A stretch of 11,956 nucleotides of DNA from CAYJHC01 sp964370075 (GTDB taxonomy: Bacteria > Bacillota > Clostridia > Peptostreptococcales > Anaerovoracaceae), in contig CAYJHC010000063.1 in the NCBI GenBank assembly GCA_964370075.1, positions 1-11,956 on the forward strand, written 5' to 3'. Of the stretch, positions 1-5,874 are shown piece by piece; positions within the stretch are counted from its first letter, which is position 1, and every line of letters starts with the position of its first letter. Under the pieces are notes generated by a model, which was given only the letters and a program-made list of their open reading frames with translations, was not told the DNA's origin and searched no databases. The position numbers were made by a program, and so were the translations under genes.

Positions 1-53
1 GCGCCGATGATACTTGGTGGGAGACTGCCTGGGAAAGTAGGACGTTGCCAGTT
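1..53 (+). rRNA. rrf: 5S ribosomal RNA, 3' end (partial)
   Basis: The window starts inside a 5S rRNA gene. The first bases, GCGCCGATGATACT, and the later GTAGGACGTTGCCAG match the conserved loop E / helix IV and 3' terminal helix of bacterial 5S rRNA. The 5' half is outside the window, so helix I cannot be checked and the exact 3' end is approximate (51-55). A strong intrinsic terminator follows within about 10 nt, so this is the distal end of an rRNA operon. No tRNA follows it before the terminator. Confidence 0.9.
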
Positions 54-60
54 TATGATA

Positions 61-92
61 AGAGACTGTACAATTTTTGTACAGTCTTTTTT
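61..92 (+). terminator. Intrinsic terminator of the rRNA operon
   Basis: A perfect 11-bp inverted repeat (arm AGACTGTACAA at 63-73, complementary arm at 77-87) closes a 3-nt loop and runs into a six-base T tract (87-92). It lies directly after the 5S 3' end and before the next gene, so it should end rRNA transcription. Confidence 0.9.
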
Positions 93-152
93 AGTTATAG
101 TCATGAAATCAATTATTAAAAATTTGCCAAAGTAATGTTATCAAATATGTGT

Positions 153-202
153 TTTGAAAGATGTTTTATTTCAAAGATTATAAATGATATATTTAATATA
201 CT
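153..202 (+). promoter_or_regulatory. Possible promoter with inverted repeat upstream of the amidase gene
   Basis: Two partial sigma-A arrangements are visible. A TTGAAA at 154-159 lies 19 bp before TATAAA at 179-184 (spacing long), and a good -10 TATACT sits at 197-202 but without a clear -35. The TTGAAA is part of an inverted repeat, TTTGAAA (153-159), 9 bp, TTTCAAA (169-175), which could be an operator. A promoter is expected here because a terminator precedes and a gene with its own ribosome binding site follows; the exact element is uncertain. Confidence 0.35.
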
Positions 203-217
203 AAAAAGGGAGAAAGA

Positions 218-1369
218 ATGAAAAAAATTGTATTACTTACACTCGTAATTATTATCTTAATCGCTTTTATCTTAGTAATTACCTCTGGACAAGATAAGCC
301 TAAAGAAGAACAAATAGAGAAAGTTGAAGTTACAGGGGAAATAATTAACGGAGAAGATTTAGACCAAGAAACAAAAAAATTACTCTTAGAGTATATGGAT
401 ACATATTATGAATCAATGGTAGATTTAAATGCGAAAGATATGACGTATTTATTTGAGGATCCTGAGGGAGAATCGGCAATTATGAACCAGCTAGCTGTTG
501 AAATTTTAACAGAAGGTAGAGCAATGAGAAGTGTAGATTTATCACTAACAAATTGTAGTTATGAACTTAATATTGAAAGTGTAGTAGATAGTGGTAATGA
601 AGTAGAAGTTCAGCTAACAGAAGATAGTTTTATGTCTTTTTCTTTTATGGAAGGAACAGAAACAAAATTATACGGAATTGAAAATACATTTAATATTACC
701 AAGAGTGAGGATGGCTATAAGATAAGTGATTACGATAAAACTCAGGATTTTTTTGTAATGATGTCACTAGAATATAATGGAGGCGGTATTGCTGAATTAA
801 ATAGTATGAAGGCAGAATACATAGAAGAAATTAAGCTGCAAAGTGATGGGTGGAAGGAAGATAAAAAGGAGTATGAGGCTGGAATAGGATTTGAAGAAGT
901 AGCAACTGATGGAGAGTATGATGGCAAGGCAGCAGCTAGCTATTCGTCAAAGTGGGTTAATGAGAGAAACACTGAGGAATGGAGTGAATATGATGGAGTT
1001 AACTGCCAGAATTATGTTTCCCAGTCAATGTACGTGGGAGGAATTCCTGAAAACTCCCAGTGGAACACTAGCCAAACTACCTGGACTTATGTTCCTCATT
1101 TTCAAGAATACATAGAAAATAATACAGGCTCAGGAATTATAGGGACTGTTGATGCAAACTTATACTATGCAGAGCCAGGTGATGTAGTTCATGTTGGTAG
1201 GGTTACAGCTCAAAGTCATGCTACGTTGGTAAGGGATGTTTATGTAAAGGATGGGGAAATTCAAGATGTTATTTTAAATTCAAACACCTTAGATATGGAA
1301 AATTTCCCAGTTCAAGCATACGTTTACCCTAATGTTTCATTAATAAAAATACATGGATATAATGAATAA
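218..1369 (+). CDS. Secreted or membrane-anchored putative amidase-domain protein (Amidase_6-like)
   Basis: This 383-residue protein begins with a charged KK pair and a long hydrophobic segment (about residues 4-22, signal peptide or membrane anchor), so the rest should face outside. Residues 30-225 are an acidic region I do not recognise. Residues about 235-380 resemble the putative amidase domain (Amidase_6, papain/NlpC-P60-like fold): SSKWVNERN, then DGVNCQNYVSQ with a likely nucleophile Cys263, GDVVHV near 321, QSHATLV with a likely catalytic His334, and LNSNT (353-355) as candidate third polar residue. In this family the domain is assumed to cleave amide or peptide bonds, possibly in the cell wall; the substrate is unknown. 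The ATG has GGGAG at 208-212, 5 nt upstream. The gene is monocistronic between two terminators. The domain call is by motif recall and is fairly firm; the biological role is inference. Confidence 0.8.
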   Translation: MKKIVLLTLVIIILIAFILVITSGQDKPKEEQIEKVEVTGEIINGEDLDQETKKLLLEYMDTYYESMVDLNAKDMTYLFEDPEGESAIMNQLAVEILTEGRAMRSVDLSLTNCSYELNIESVVDSGNEVEVQLTEDSFMSFSFMEGTETKLYGIENTFNITKSEDGYKISDYDKTQDFFVMMSLEYNGGGIAELNSMKAEYIEEIKLQSDGWKEDKKEYEAGIGFEEVATDGEYDGKAAASYSSKWVNERNTEEWSEYDGVNCQNYVSQSMYVGGIPENSQWNTSQTTWTYVPHFQEYIENNTGSGIIGTVDANLYYAEPGDVVHVGRVTAQSHATLVRDVYVKDGEIQDVILNSNTLDMENFPVQAYVYPNVSLIKIHGYNE

Positions 1370-1380
1370 ACTATTTAATA

Positions 1381-1408
1381 AAAAATACCACCTTTCGGTG
1401 GTATTTTT
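1381..1408. terminator. Bidirectional intrinsic terminator between amidase and pilin-like genes
   Basis: A perfect 12-bp stem (AAAAATACCACC at 1381-1392; complementary arm at 1397-1408) closes a TTTC tetraloop. The A run on the left and T run on the right mean it has a T tail on either strand. It sits 11 nt after the amidase stop and 23 nt after the stop of the convergent pilin-like gene, so it can serve both. Confidence 0.92.
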
Positions 1409-1431
1409 AACTTCATTAAGTTGGCTAATAT

Positions 1432-2082
1432 TTATTGAGGTGCAGGAATTATATCTAGGCCTATGATGTCATACCAGTCGTTTACTACCTCTGTGCCGGC
1501 AGAAAATTTATCTGGCCTTGCAAGGGCAACCTCTCCTGTAGCCATATTTAAATGGAAGGATAAATTACTTTGCTCAGAAACTTTTGATTCACCTAGGCCC
1601 ACAAACCCATAGGCGCCTCTTTCTGAAGAAACTGCAGTACTCCAATCATAAACCTTGCTAGGATCGCCGTTTAAAGACTCAACTATAGCTTGAGTTAACT
1701 TATCATAATCACTAGATGAGCCATTATACGGCTCTAAACCATAAGTATTACCTGCTTCATTAAAAACAGATAACCTTGGACCAGGATTACGAATAATTAT
1801 ACTACCATAAAACTTTTGTGTTTTGTGTCCCGCCCTTGTTGACCATACCAGCTCTACAAACGTATTTTCTGGAATATCATGGTCAATTGTTAGTGCTGCA
1901 ATTGATGCAGATTCAATAAGATTTTCTCCAATAATAAAATCATTATGCTCTCTTGTGCTTTCAACATATCCCTCAACAGTTGGAATTGCAACTGCAGCAA
2001 GTATAACTAACATTGCAATAACGGTAATTACTTCGATTAAAGTAAATCCTTTTTTATCTTTTTTAAAAATTGATTTTTTCAT
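1432..2082 (-). CDS. Type IV pilin-like / pseudopilin protein with class III signal
   Basis: This 216-residue protein starts with a short basic leader (MKKSIFKKDKKG) followed by FTLIEV, the classic prepilin peptidase site: cleavage after Gly12, N-methylated Phe13, and Glu17 at +5. A hydrophobic helix (13-36) continues into an amphipathic stretch, as in type IV pilins and type II secretion pseudopilins. The globular part (37-216) has no cysteines, so no pilin disulfide loop, and I do not recognise it. The ATG is preceded by GAAGGGG about 6 nt away, and a near-consensus promoter lies 77 bp upstream. No pilus ATPase, platform protein, prepilin peptidase or second pilin is in the window, so its assembly machinery must be encoded elsewhere. 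It may be a minor pilin or a stand-alone secreted component. The pilin-class call is secure; the role is not. Confidence 0.9.
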   Translation of the reverse strand: MKKSIFKKDKKGFTLIEVITVIAMLVILAAVAIPTVEGYVESTREHNDFIIGENLIESASIAALTIDHDIPENTFVELVWSTRAGHKTQKFYGSIIIRNPGPRLSVFNEAGNTYGLEPYNGSSSDYDKLTQAIVESLNGDPSKVYDWSTAVSSERGAYGFVGLGESKVSEQSNLSFHLNMATGEVALARPDKFSAGTEVVNDWYDIIGLDIIPAPQ

Positions 2083-2158
2083 TAAATCCCCTTCAATAAT
2101 TGTTTTTGATGCATTTTTAGTTAAACTAAGGTAGATAACAACATTTTCATCCGATACT

Positions 2159-2187
2159 AGTATAACAAATTACGATTAGTATTTCAA
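2159..2187 (-). promoter_or_regulatory. Sigma-A promoter of the pilin-like gene
   Basis: Read on the minus strand, TTGAAA (2187-2182) is followed after exactly 17 bp by TATACT (2164-2159): five of six matches in each hexamer at ideal spacing. Transcription should start near 2152, giving an untranslated leader of about 70 nt before the ATG at 2082. A 10-bp palindrome, ATACTAGTAT (2154-2163), overlaps the -10 and could bind a repressor, but it may be chance. Confidence 0.75.
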
Positions 2188-2487
2188 CTTTGGTTTTAAA
2201 TTCCATTTAATTTATACCCTGATTTCACAAAAGTATCATACTATTTTACTTTATCAATTTTTATTATTTAGTATTGTGGATACACATTCTTAAATATCAG
2301 AAGCTTTTTAATTTGTCAAATTTCTGATTAGACTATTTCGTTGTAACTATATCAAAGTGTAAGAACAATAACATAAGCTATAATGTATGATAAAAAAGCA
2401 AACTATTGTGAAATGATTGCCTGGCAAATACACTTTTTTCATTTTTGCTTTAATTTTATATTCCAATTCTTGGAAGCATCAGTTTGT

Positions 2488-2507
2488 CAATCATTTTAAA
2501 ATGATTG
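2488..2507. promoter_or_regulatory. Perfect 20-bp palindrome, candidate operator
   Basis: CAATCATTTTAAAATGATTG reads the same on both strands with no spacer. It lies 26 bp upstream of a TATAAT (2533-2538) and overlaps a possible TTGTCA (2484-2489), so it is placed where a dimeric regulator could act on the lipoprotein gene. A related half, AAAATGAT, recurs at 2521-2528, next to the -10. The composition is AT-rich, so chance is possible but a 20-bp exact match is unlikely. Confidence 0.5.
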
Positions 2508-2532
2508 TATTTATTATTCTAAAATGATACTA

Positions 2533-2538
2533 TATAAT
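2533..2538 (+). promoter_or_regulatory. Candidate -10 box upstream of the lipoprotein gene
   Basis: A perfect TATAAT with no good -35 at 16-18 bp (the best nearby, TTGTAT at 2505-2510, would need a 22-bp spacer). If used, the leader to the ATG at 2635 is about 90 nt. The weak -35 would fit a promoter needing an activator, perhaps at the adjacent palindrome; this is inference. Confidence 0.35.
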
Positions 2539-2634
2539 ATGGGTTTGGAGGAAATCTTTTTTTTATGAAGTAGCTATTGCTAAAGAAAAGATGGTTAGTT
2601 AAATGGAATAATAGGGAACTTTTTAGGAGATGAG

Positions 2635-3027
2635 ATGAAAAAAAATATTTTAATGCTTTTGCTTGTGATAAGTATATTCGCTTTTACTGCTTGTGGAGAT
2701 ACAGAAGAAGAAATAACGTCTATAGCTATAGGGGAATGGACTAATACTGAAAATTTATTGGATGGACAAAGTTATTATGATTCTTTAGGAGGAGAGTCAT
2801 TATTAGATTTTGACCTGAAAAGTGATGGGAGCGGAACTGTTACTACTTTTGGAGTAACTTCTGATATAAAGTGGTCTGTTCAAGGTGAAGGAATTATTAT
2901 AGATGATGGAATTGATAAAATAGAAGCCTATTTTTCTGATGCTTCAGACTTCTTTGAAGAAAAAGAAGGTAAAGTAATGGTAATTGAAGAGAGTGAGAGC
3001 AATCAAATTATTTTTGAAAGAGAGTAA
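2635..3027 (+). CDS. Small predicted lipoprotein with lipocalin-like repeat-strand region
   Basis: The 130-residue product has a lipoprotein signal: KK, a hydrophobic core (5-16) and FTAC with the lipidated Cys20 (the -3 residue is Phe rather than the usual Leu, which is tolerated). The mature part is acidic. IGEWTN near residue 32 followed by alternating short strands (FDLKSDGSGTVTTFG, DIKWSVQGEGIIID) resembles the GxW start and beta-meander of small lipocalin-like or DUF5640-type lipoproteins, but I cannot assign a family firmly. It should be anchored on the outer face of the membrane. AGGAG at 2625-2629 is 5 nt before the ATG. The neighbouring nitroreductase is 77 nt downstream with no hairpin between, so co-transcription is possible. 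Ligand and function are unknown. Confidence 0.85.
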   Translation: MKKNILMLLLVISIFAFTACGDTEEEITSIAIGEWTNTENLLDGQSYYDSLGGESLLDFDLKSDGSGTVTTFGVTSDIKWSVQGEGIIIDDGIDKIEAYFSDASDFFEEKEGKVMVIEESESNQIIFERE

Positions 3028-3104
3028 AACTGTTTAGTTGTAAAATTAAGTCAAAAAGATAGGTGAGTATAAATTAGAAAACAGAGAAAGGGAGATGTGG
3101 AATT

Positions 3105-3647
3105 ATGAATTTTATTGAATGCGTAAAAACTAGAAGAAGTGTTAGAAATTTTAAAAAAGAGAGGGTACCTCATGAACTAATTAAGGAAATAGTTGAGATT
3201 TCATCTTTTTCGCCTTCTTGGAAGAATACCCAGATAGTAAGGTATACATATGTAGAAGAGAAAGAAGTGTTAGATAATATTGCAGATAATCATGTACTTG
3301 GATTTACCTTTAATACTGGAACAATAAAAAATGCACCAGGATTAATAGTAGTTACTATGATAGAGAAAAGATCTGGATTTGAAAAAGATGGTTCCTTCTC
3401 TACCCCAAAGGAAGATGGATTTGAAATGTTTGATGCTGGTGTAGCCGCACAAACTTTCTGTCTAGCTGCAAATGACAAGGGTTTAGGGACTGTGATTTTA
3501 GGTTATTTTGATGAAACTGAGATTAAAAAGCTTCTTGGAATTCCAGAAAATCAAAAGGTTGCATGTTTAATCCCGATTGGATATCCTGTCGAAACATTGG
3601 CAACTCCAAAAAGAAAGACTGTAGAAGATTTGTTGACAATTAAATAG
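3105..3647 (+). CDS. Nitroreductase-family FMN oxidoreductase
   Basis: At 180 residues this is a compact nitroreductase. Such enzymes bind FMN, usually as dimers, and use NAD(P)H to reduce nitro compounds, quinones or other acceptors in the cytoplasm. Visible family marks are RRSVRNF at 10-16 (FMN phosphate contact), SPSWKNTQ at 36-43 (variant of the usual SPSxxNxQ), DAGVAAQTFCLAA at 110-122 (dimer helix), GLGTVILGYF at 126-135, and IPIGYP at 156-161 followed by the basic PKRK at 168-171 typical of the C-terminal FMN contact. AGGGAG at 3089-3094 precedes the ATG by 10 nt. A strong terminator lies just downstream. No ferredoxin or other fused domain is present. The specific substrate cannot be told from sequence. 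Confidence 0.93.
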   Translation: MNFIECVKTRRSVRNFKKERVPHELIKEIVEISSFSPSWKNTQIVRYTYVEEKEVLDNIADNHVLGFTFNTGTIKNAPGLIVVTMIEKRSGFEKDGSFSTPKEDGFEMFDAGVAAQTFCLAANDKGLGTVILGYFDETEIKKLLGIPENQKVACLIPIGYPVETLATPKRKTVEDLLTIK

Positions 3648-3658
3648 GCATATTATTT

Positions 3659-3684
3659 GAACTAAAGAGAACTAATTTTAGTTC
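3659..3684 (+). repeat. Small hairpin preceding the terminator
   Basis: GAACTAAA (3659-3666) and TTTAGTTC (3677-3684) form a perfect 8-bp stem with a 10-nt loop that itself repeats GAACTAA. It lies between the nitroreductase stop and the large terminator hairpin and lacks its own T tract; it may protect the mRNA 3' end or just be part of the terminator region. Confidence 0.4.
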
Positions 3685-3687
3685 AAG

Positions 3688-3736
3688 GGCTATAAAAAAA
3701 GAGCGTATCTATTTAGATACGTTCTTTTTTATAGCC
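3688..3736. terminator. Long bidirectional terminator between nitroreductase and aminotransferase genes
   Basis: An almost perfect hairpin of about 22 pairs runs from GGCTAT (3688-3693) to ATAGCC (3731-3736), with one bulged A and one G-U pair. Its middle has an A run (3694-3700) paired with a T run (3725-3730), and its tip is the stem CGTATCTA / TAGATACG (3704-3711, 3714-3721). The tip plus T run terminates the plus strand; the mirror image does the same for the convergent minus-strand gene ending at 3771. Confidence 0.9.
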
Positions 3737-3770
3737 GATAATCTGTACTCTTTTTTGAGAGTCTCTATTT

Positions 3771-4964
3771 TTATCTGTTTTTATACTCTTTCATTCCTTC
3801 TTCGAGGATTTTCATAGCTCTAGTTATTTCTTCTGGAGTGCTAGCGCAGAAAGAGAATCTTACTTTGTGCTTACCTTTTTCAGGGTCGCAGTAGAAGCCA
3901 GAACCTGGAGCAAATGAAATGGTTTCGTTGTTATATCTAAAGTTCCTCAGCATCCATTCAGCAAAGTCGTCTGTATCGTCTATAGGAAGCTGCACAAAGG
4001 CATATAGGGCGCTTTTAGGAGCTACACAGACCACGCCATCCATAGCGCTTAGTAGGTTACATATTGTATCTCTACGCTCTTTGTAAGTTTCTCTAGAATC
4101 AATTATATATTGAGTAGCATGACCTAATAAGTTTGCAGTTGCCATTTGATCAATTGTTGATACGGAAAGTCTTGATTGACAAAGTTTTAAGCCGTGTGCG
4201 ATGAACTCTTCGTTTCTGGAGGCAATTACCCCTACTCTAGCCCCACAAGCGCTATAGTTTTTAGAAATACTGTCAATAACAATTACTCTATCCTTAACCT
4301 GATCCATTTGAAGGAATGACTTATAGAACTCATCACCATAAATGAAATGTCTATAAACTTCATCTGCTATAATAAAGAGATCTTTTTCAATTGCTATTTC
4401 ACAAATTGTATTCATTTCATCTTCAGTTAGAACAGCTCCAATAGGATTATTTGGATTTGAAAATAGAATTGCTTTAGTCTTATCTGTGACTTTTGAAAGA
4501 ATTTCTTCTTTTGGAGGTAAACCATATTGGTTTTCAATTTTCAATTCTGCAGTTACCATTGTCGCACCGGATAATTTTAAGAAACTATCATAGTTAGAGT
4601 AGAATGGCTCGAATATTAAAACTTGATCTCCTTCGTCACAGATAGAGGCAATAGTAAATGTTAATGCTTCGCTTCCACCTTGAGTTATTAATAAATCTTT
4701 TGGTTCTACCTCGATACCTAAAGATTTGTAATCATCTGAAAAAGCTTTAAGCAATGGTTCAATTCCTTTTGAGTTGGTGTATTTTAAAACCTTTTCATCA
4801 AAGGTTTTGACGCTATTTAAGAATACTTCGGGGGTTGGTAAATTGGGTTGTCCAATATGCATTTCATGCACAAAGATTCCTTCTTTTTGTGCAGCTTCCA
4901 TAAATGGAACTAGCTTTCTTACATTAGAATAATTAATGTCGTTAATTCTGTTTGAAAATTTCAT
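3771..4964 (-). CDS. PLP-dependent aminotransferase, class I/II (AspC-like)
   Basis: This 397-residue protein is a full-length fold-type I aminotransferase. Visible residues: GQPN at 38-41 (substrate loop), TQGGSEAL at 94-101 (PLP phosphate contact), NPNNPIG at 170-176 (Asn binding the PLP 3'-OH), ADEVY at 200-204 (Asp201 pairs with the pyridine nitrogen), SISKNYSACGARVG at 232-245 (Schiff-base Lys235, phosphate Arg243), and VRFSF at 368-372 with Arg369 binding the substrate alpha-carboxylate. Members of this group transfer amino groups between aspartate, aromatic or other amino acids and 2-oxoglutarate; the specificity here is open. AGGAGG lies 6 nt before the ATG. It is transcribed alone, divergently from the tmk operon. 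Confidence 0.92.
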   Translation of the reverse strand: MKFSNRINDINYSNVRKLVPFMEAAQKEGIFVHEMHIGQPNLPTPEVFLNSVKTFDEKVLKYTNSKGIEPLLKAFSDDYKSLGIEVEPKDLLITQGGSEALTFTIASICDEGDQVLIFEPFYSNYDSFLKLSGATMVTAELKIENQYGLPPKEEILSKVTDKTKAILFSNPNNPIGAVLTEDEMNTICEIAIEKDLFIIADEVYRHFIYGDEFYKSFLQMDQVKDRVIVIDSISKNYSACGARVGVIASRNEEFIAHGLKLCQSRLSVSTIDQMATANLLGHATQYIIDSRETYKERRDTICNLLSAMDGVVCVAPKSALYAFVQLPIDDTDDFAEWMLRNFRYNNETISFAPGSGFYCDPEKGKHKVRFSFCASTPEEITRAMKILEEGMKEYKNR

Positions 4965-5001
4965 TTTGTCCTCCTATTTTAACTACTAATATTACCAATA
5001 A

Positions 5002-5007
5002 ATTATA
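5002..5007 (-). promoter_or_regulatory. Candidate -10 box of the aminotransferase gene
   Basis: On the minus strand a perfect TATAAT lies about 38 bp upstream of the ATG at 4964. The -35 region 17 bp further up (ATGGCT) is poor. Its location in the divergent intergenic region and the consensus hexamer support it; a tract of seven T sits between the two elements. Confidence 0.5.
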
Positions 5008-5037
5008 CAATATTTGTTAAAAAAAAGCCATGAGTTA

Positions 5038-5046
5038 TGATATAAT
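5038..5046 (+). promoter_or_regulatory. Extended -10 promoter of the tmk operon
   Basis: TGATATAAT is a TGn extended -10 with a perfect TATAAT (5041-5046). The -35 is weak (TTAAAA at 5017-5022, 18-bp spacer), as is usual for extended -10 promoters. Transcription would start near 5053, about 20 nt before the GTG start of the first gene. It is 35 bp from the divergent aminotransferase -10. Confidence 0.6.
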
Positions 5047-5072
5047 ATTATATACAAAAGGGAGGAAAGATT

Positions 5073-5282
5073 GTGATTATTCTAAAAATAGCATTACTAG
5101 TTATGCTTGTCTTACCTTTTATTTTCTTATGTTTACGATTATTTGCTTTAGTTAGCGAATCCCACAGGAAAGAAGTAACAAAATTCAGAGAAATTCATAA
5201 AAAGCAAAGAAAAGAAAGTTTAAGGGAAAGAGGACAGAATAACTATGAAAAAAGGAATATTCGTAACAATAGAAGGCCCTGA
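5073..5282 (+). CDS. Small single-pass membrane protein of unknown function, overlapping tmk
   Basis: A 69-residue frame begins with GTG, preceded by GGGAGG at 5060-5065 with 7-nt spacing, right after a good extended -10 promoter. The N-terminus (residues 2-27) is one strong hydrophobic helix; the remainder is highly basic and polar (SHRKEVTKFREIHKKQRKE), so the tail should lie in the cytoplasm by the positive-inside rule. The frame runs 38 nt into tmk, in another frame; the last 13 residues (rich in N and R) are encoded by tmk's start region. I recognise no family. The position suggests translational coupling to tmk, or a leader gene for the operon. It is real by its ribosome binding site, hydrophobic pattern and promoter, but a frameshift-shortened or unusual end cannot be excluded. 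Confidence 0.65.
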   Translation: MIILKIALLVMLVLPFIFLCLRLFALVSESHRKEVTKFREIHKKQRKESLRERGQNNYEKRNIRNNRRP

Positions 5283-5865
5283 TGGCTCAGGCAAATCAAC
5301 ACAACTTAGCTTTATAAAAAAGTATTTTGAAAAAGTACAAATTGCCCCCTTATTTACAAGAGAGCCAGGGGGAACTTCAATTAGTGAAAAAATTAGAGAA
5401 ATAATTTTAGACAAAGATAATAAGGAAATGGATTCCAAGACAGAAGCTTTACTTTATGCCGCTTCTAGGGCGCAGCATGTAAGCCAAGTTATAAGACCAG
5501 CATTAGAAAGTGGTAGAATTGTAGTTTGTGATAGATATATTGACTCTTCAATTGTTTATCAAGGAATAGGAAGAAATCTAGGCCATAAAATTGAAGAAAT
5601 TAGTAATTGGGCTACAGATGGACTGATGCCAGACTTAACAATATTGATTGTTGTGGATCCAGACACTGGAAAAACTAGGAGAACTAATAGAGAAGAAGAT
5701 AGAATAGAACTAGAGAATAAGAGTTTTCATCAGACTGTGTTTGAAGGATACATTTCTTTAAAAGATAGATTCCCAGAAAGAATTCTTTTGATTGATGGAA
5801 CAAAGTGTATAGAAGAAATTAGCTCTCAGATTGCACAGTCATTAGAAAATTTATTAAACAAATAA
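5245..5865 (+). CDS. tmk: Thymidylate kinase (dTMP kinase)
   Basis: The 206-residue enzyme phosphorylates dTMP to dTDP with ATP, an essential cytoplasmic step of dTTP synthesis. Visible: P-loop GPDGSGKST at 11-19, REPGGT at 39-44 (dTMP-binding loop), YAASRAQH at 71-78, DRYIDSSIVYQG at 96-107 (the DR(Y/H) motif and dTMP contacts), and the LID RTNREEDRIE at 146-155. The length is that of the family. The ATG has AGGA at 5231-5234, 10 nt upstream, inside the preceding small gene, which overlaps it by 38 nt; holB follows 9 nt after the stop. The group tmk-holB-ricT is a common Firmicutes cluster linking nucleotide supply with the replisome. Confidence 0.97.
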   Translation: MKKGIFVTIEGPDGSGKSTQLSFIKKYFEKVQIAPLFTREPGGTSISEKIREIILDKDNKEMDSKTEALLYAASRAQHVSQVIRPALESGRIVVCDRYIDSSIVYQGIGRNLGHKIEEISNWATDGLMPDLTILIVVDPDTGKTRRTNREEDRIELENKSFHQTVFEGYISLKDRFPERILLIDGTKCIEEISSQIAQSLENLLNK

Positions 5866-5874
5866 TGGAGAAGA

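Larger units (their letters stand above)
2188..2634. other. AT-rich non-coding gap between divergent pilin-like and lipoprotein genes
   Basis: No convincing reading frame on either strand. Visible elements are: an inverted repeat ATCAGAA / TTCTGAT (2296-2302 and 2322-2328) enclosing a smaller AATTT-GTC-AAATT hairpin; a compact odd palindrome TTGCC-T-GGCAA near 2417-2427; AAAGCAAA / TTTGCTTT arms (2395-2402, 2444-2451) flanking it; the 20-bp palindrome at 2488-2507; and a TATAAT at 2533-2538. A GGAGG at 2547-2551 is followed 13 nt later by ATG AAG TAG (2565-2573), a dead-end that looks like leader sequence or a decayed gene start. The gap is long for this gene-dense window, so a small RNA or eroded gene is possible, but nothing proves either. 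Confidence 0.5.

Noticed and set aside
909..1115. Second-frame open stretch within the amidase gene
   Set aside because: No ribosome binding site, product shows no domain, and it lies wholly within a well-supported gene.
1823..2134. Plus-strand open frame opposite the pilin-like gene
   Set aside because: Its protein is Ser/Ile-rich antisense of the pilin helix, has no ribosome binding site, and is explained as a shadow.
2275..2283. TGTGGATAC, 8 of 9 to the reverse DnaA-box consensus
   Set aside because: It is a single imperfect copy with no cluster of boxes, no dnaA/dnaN genes and no unwinding element nearby; not evidence for an origin.
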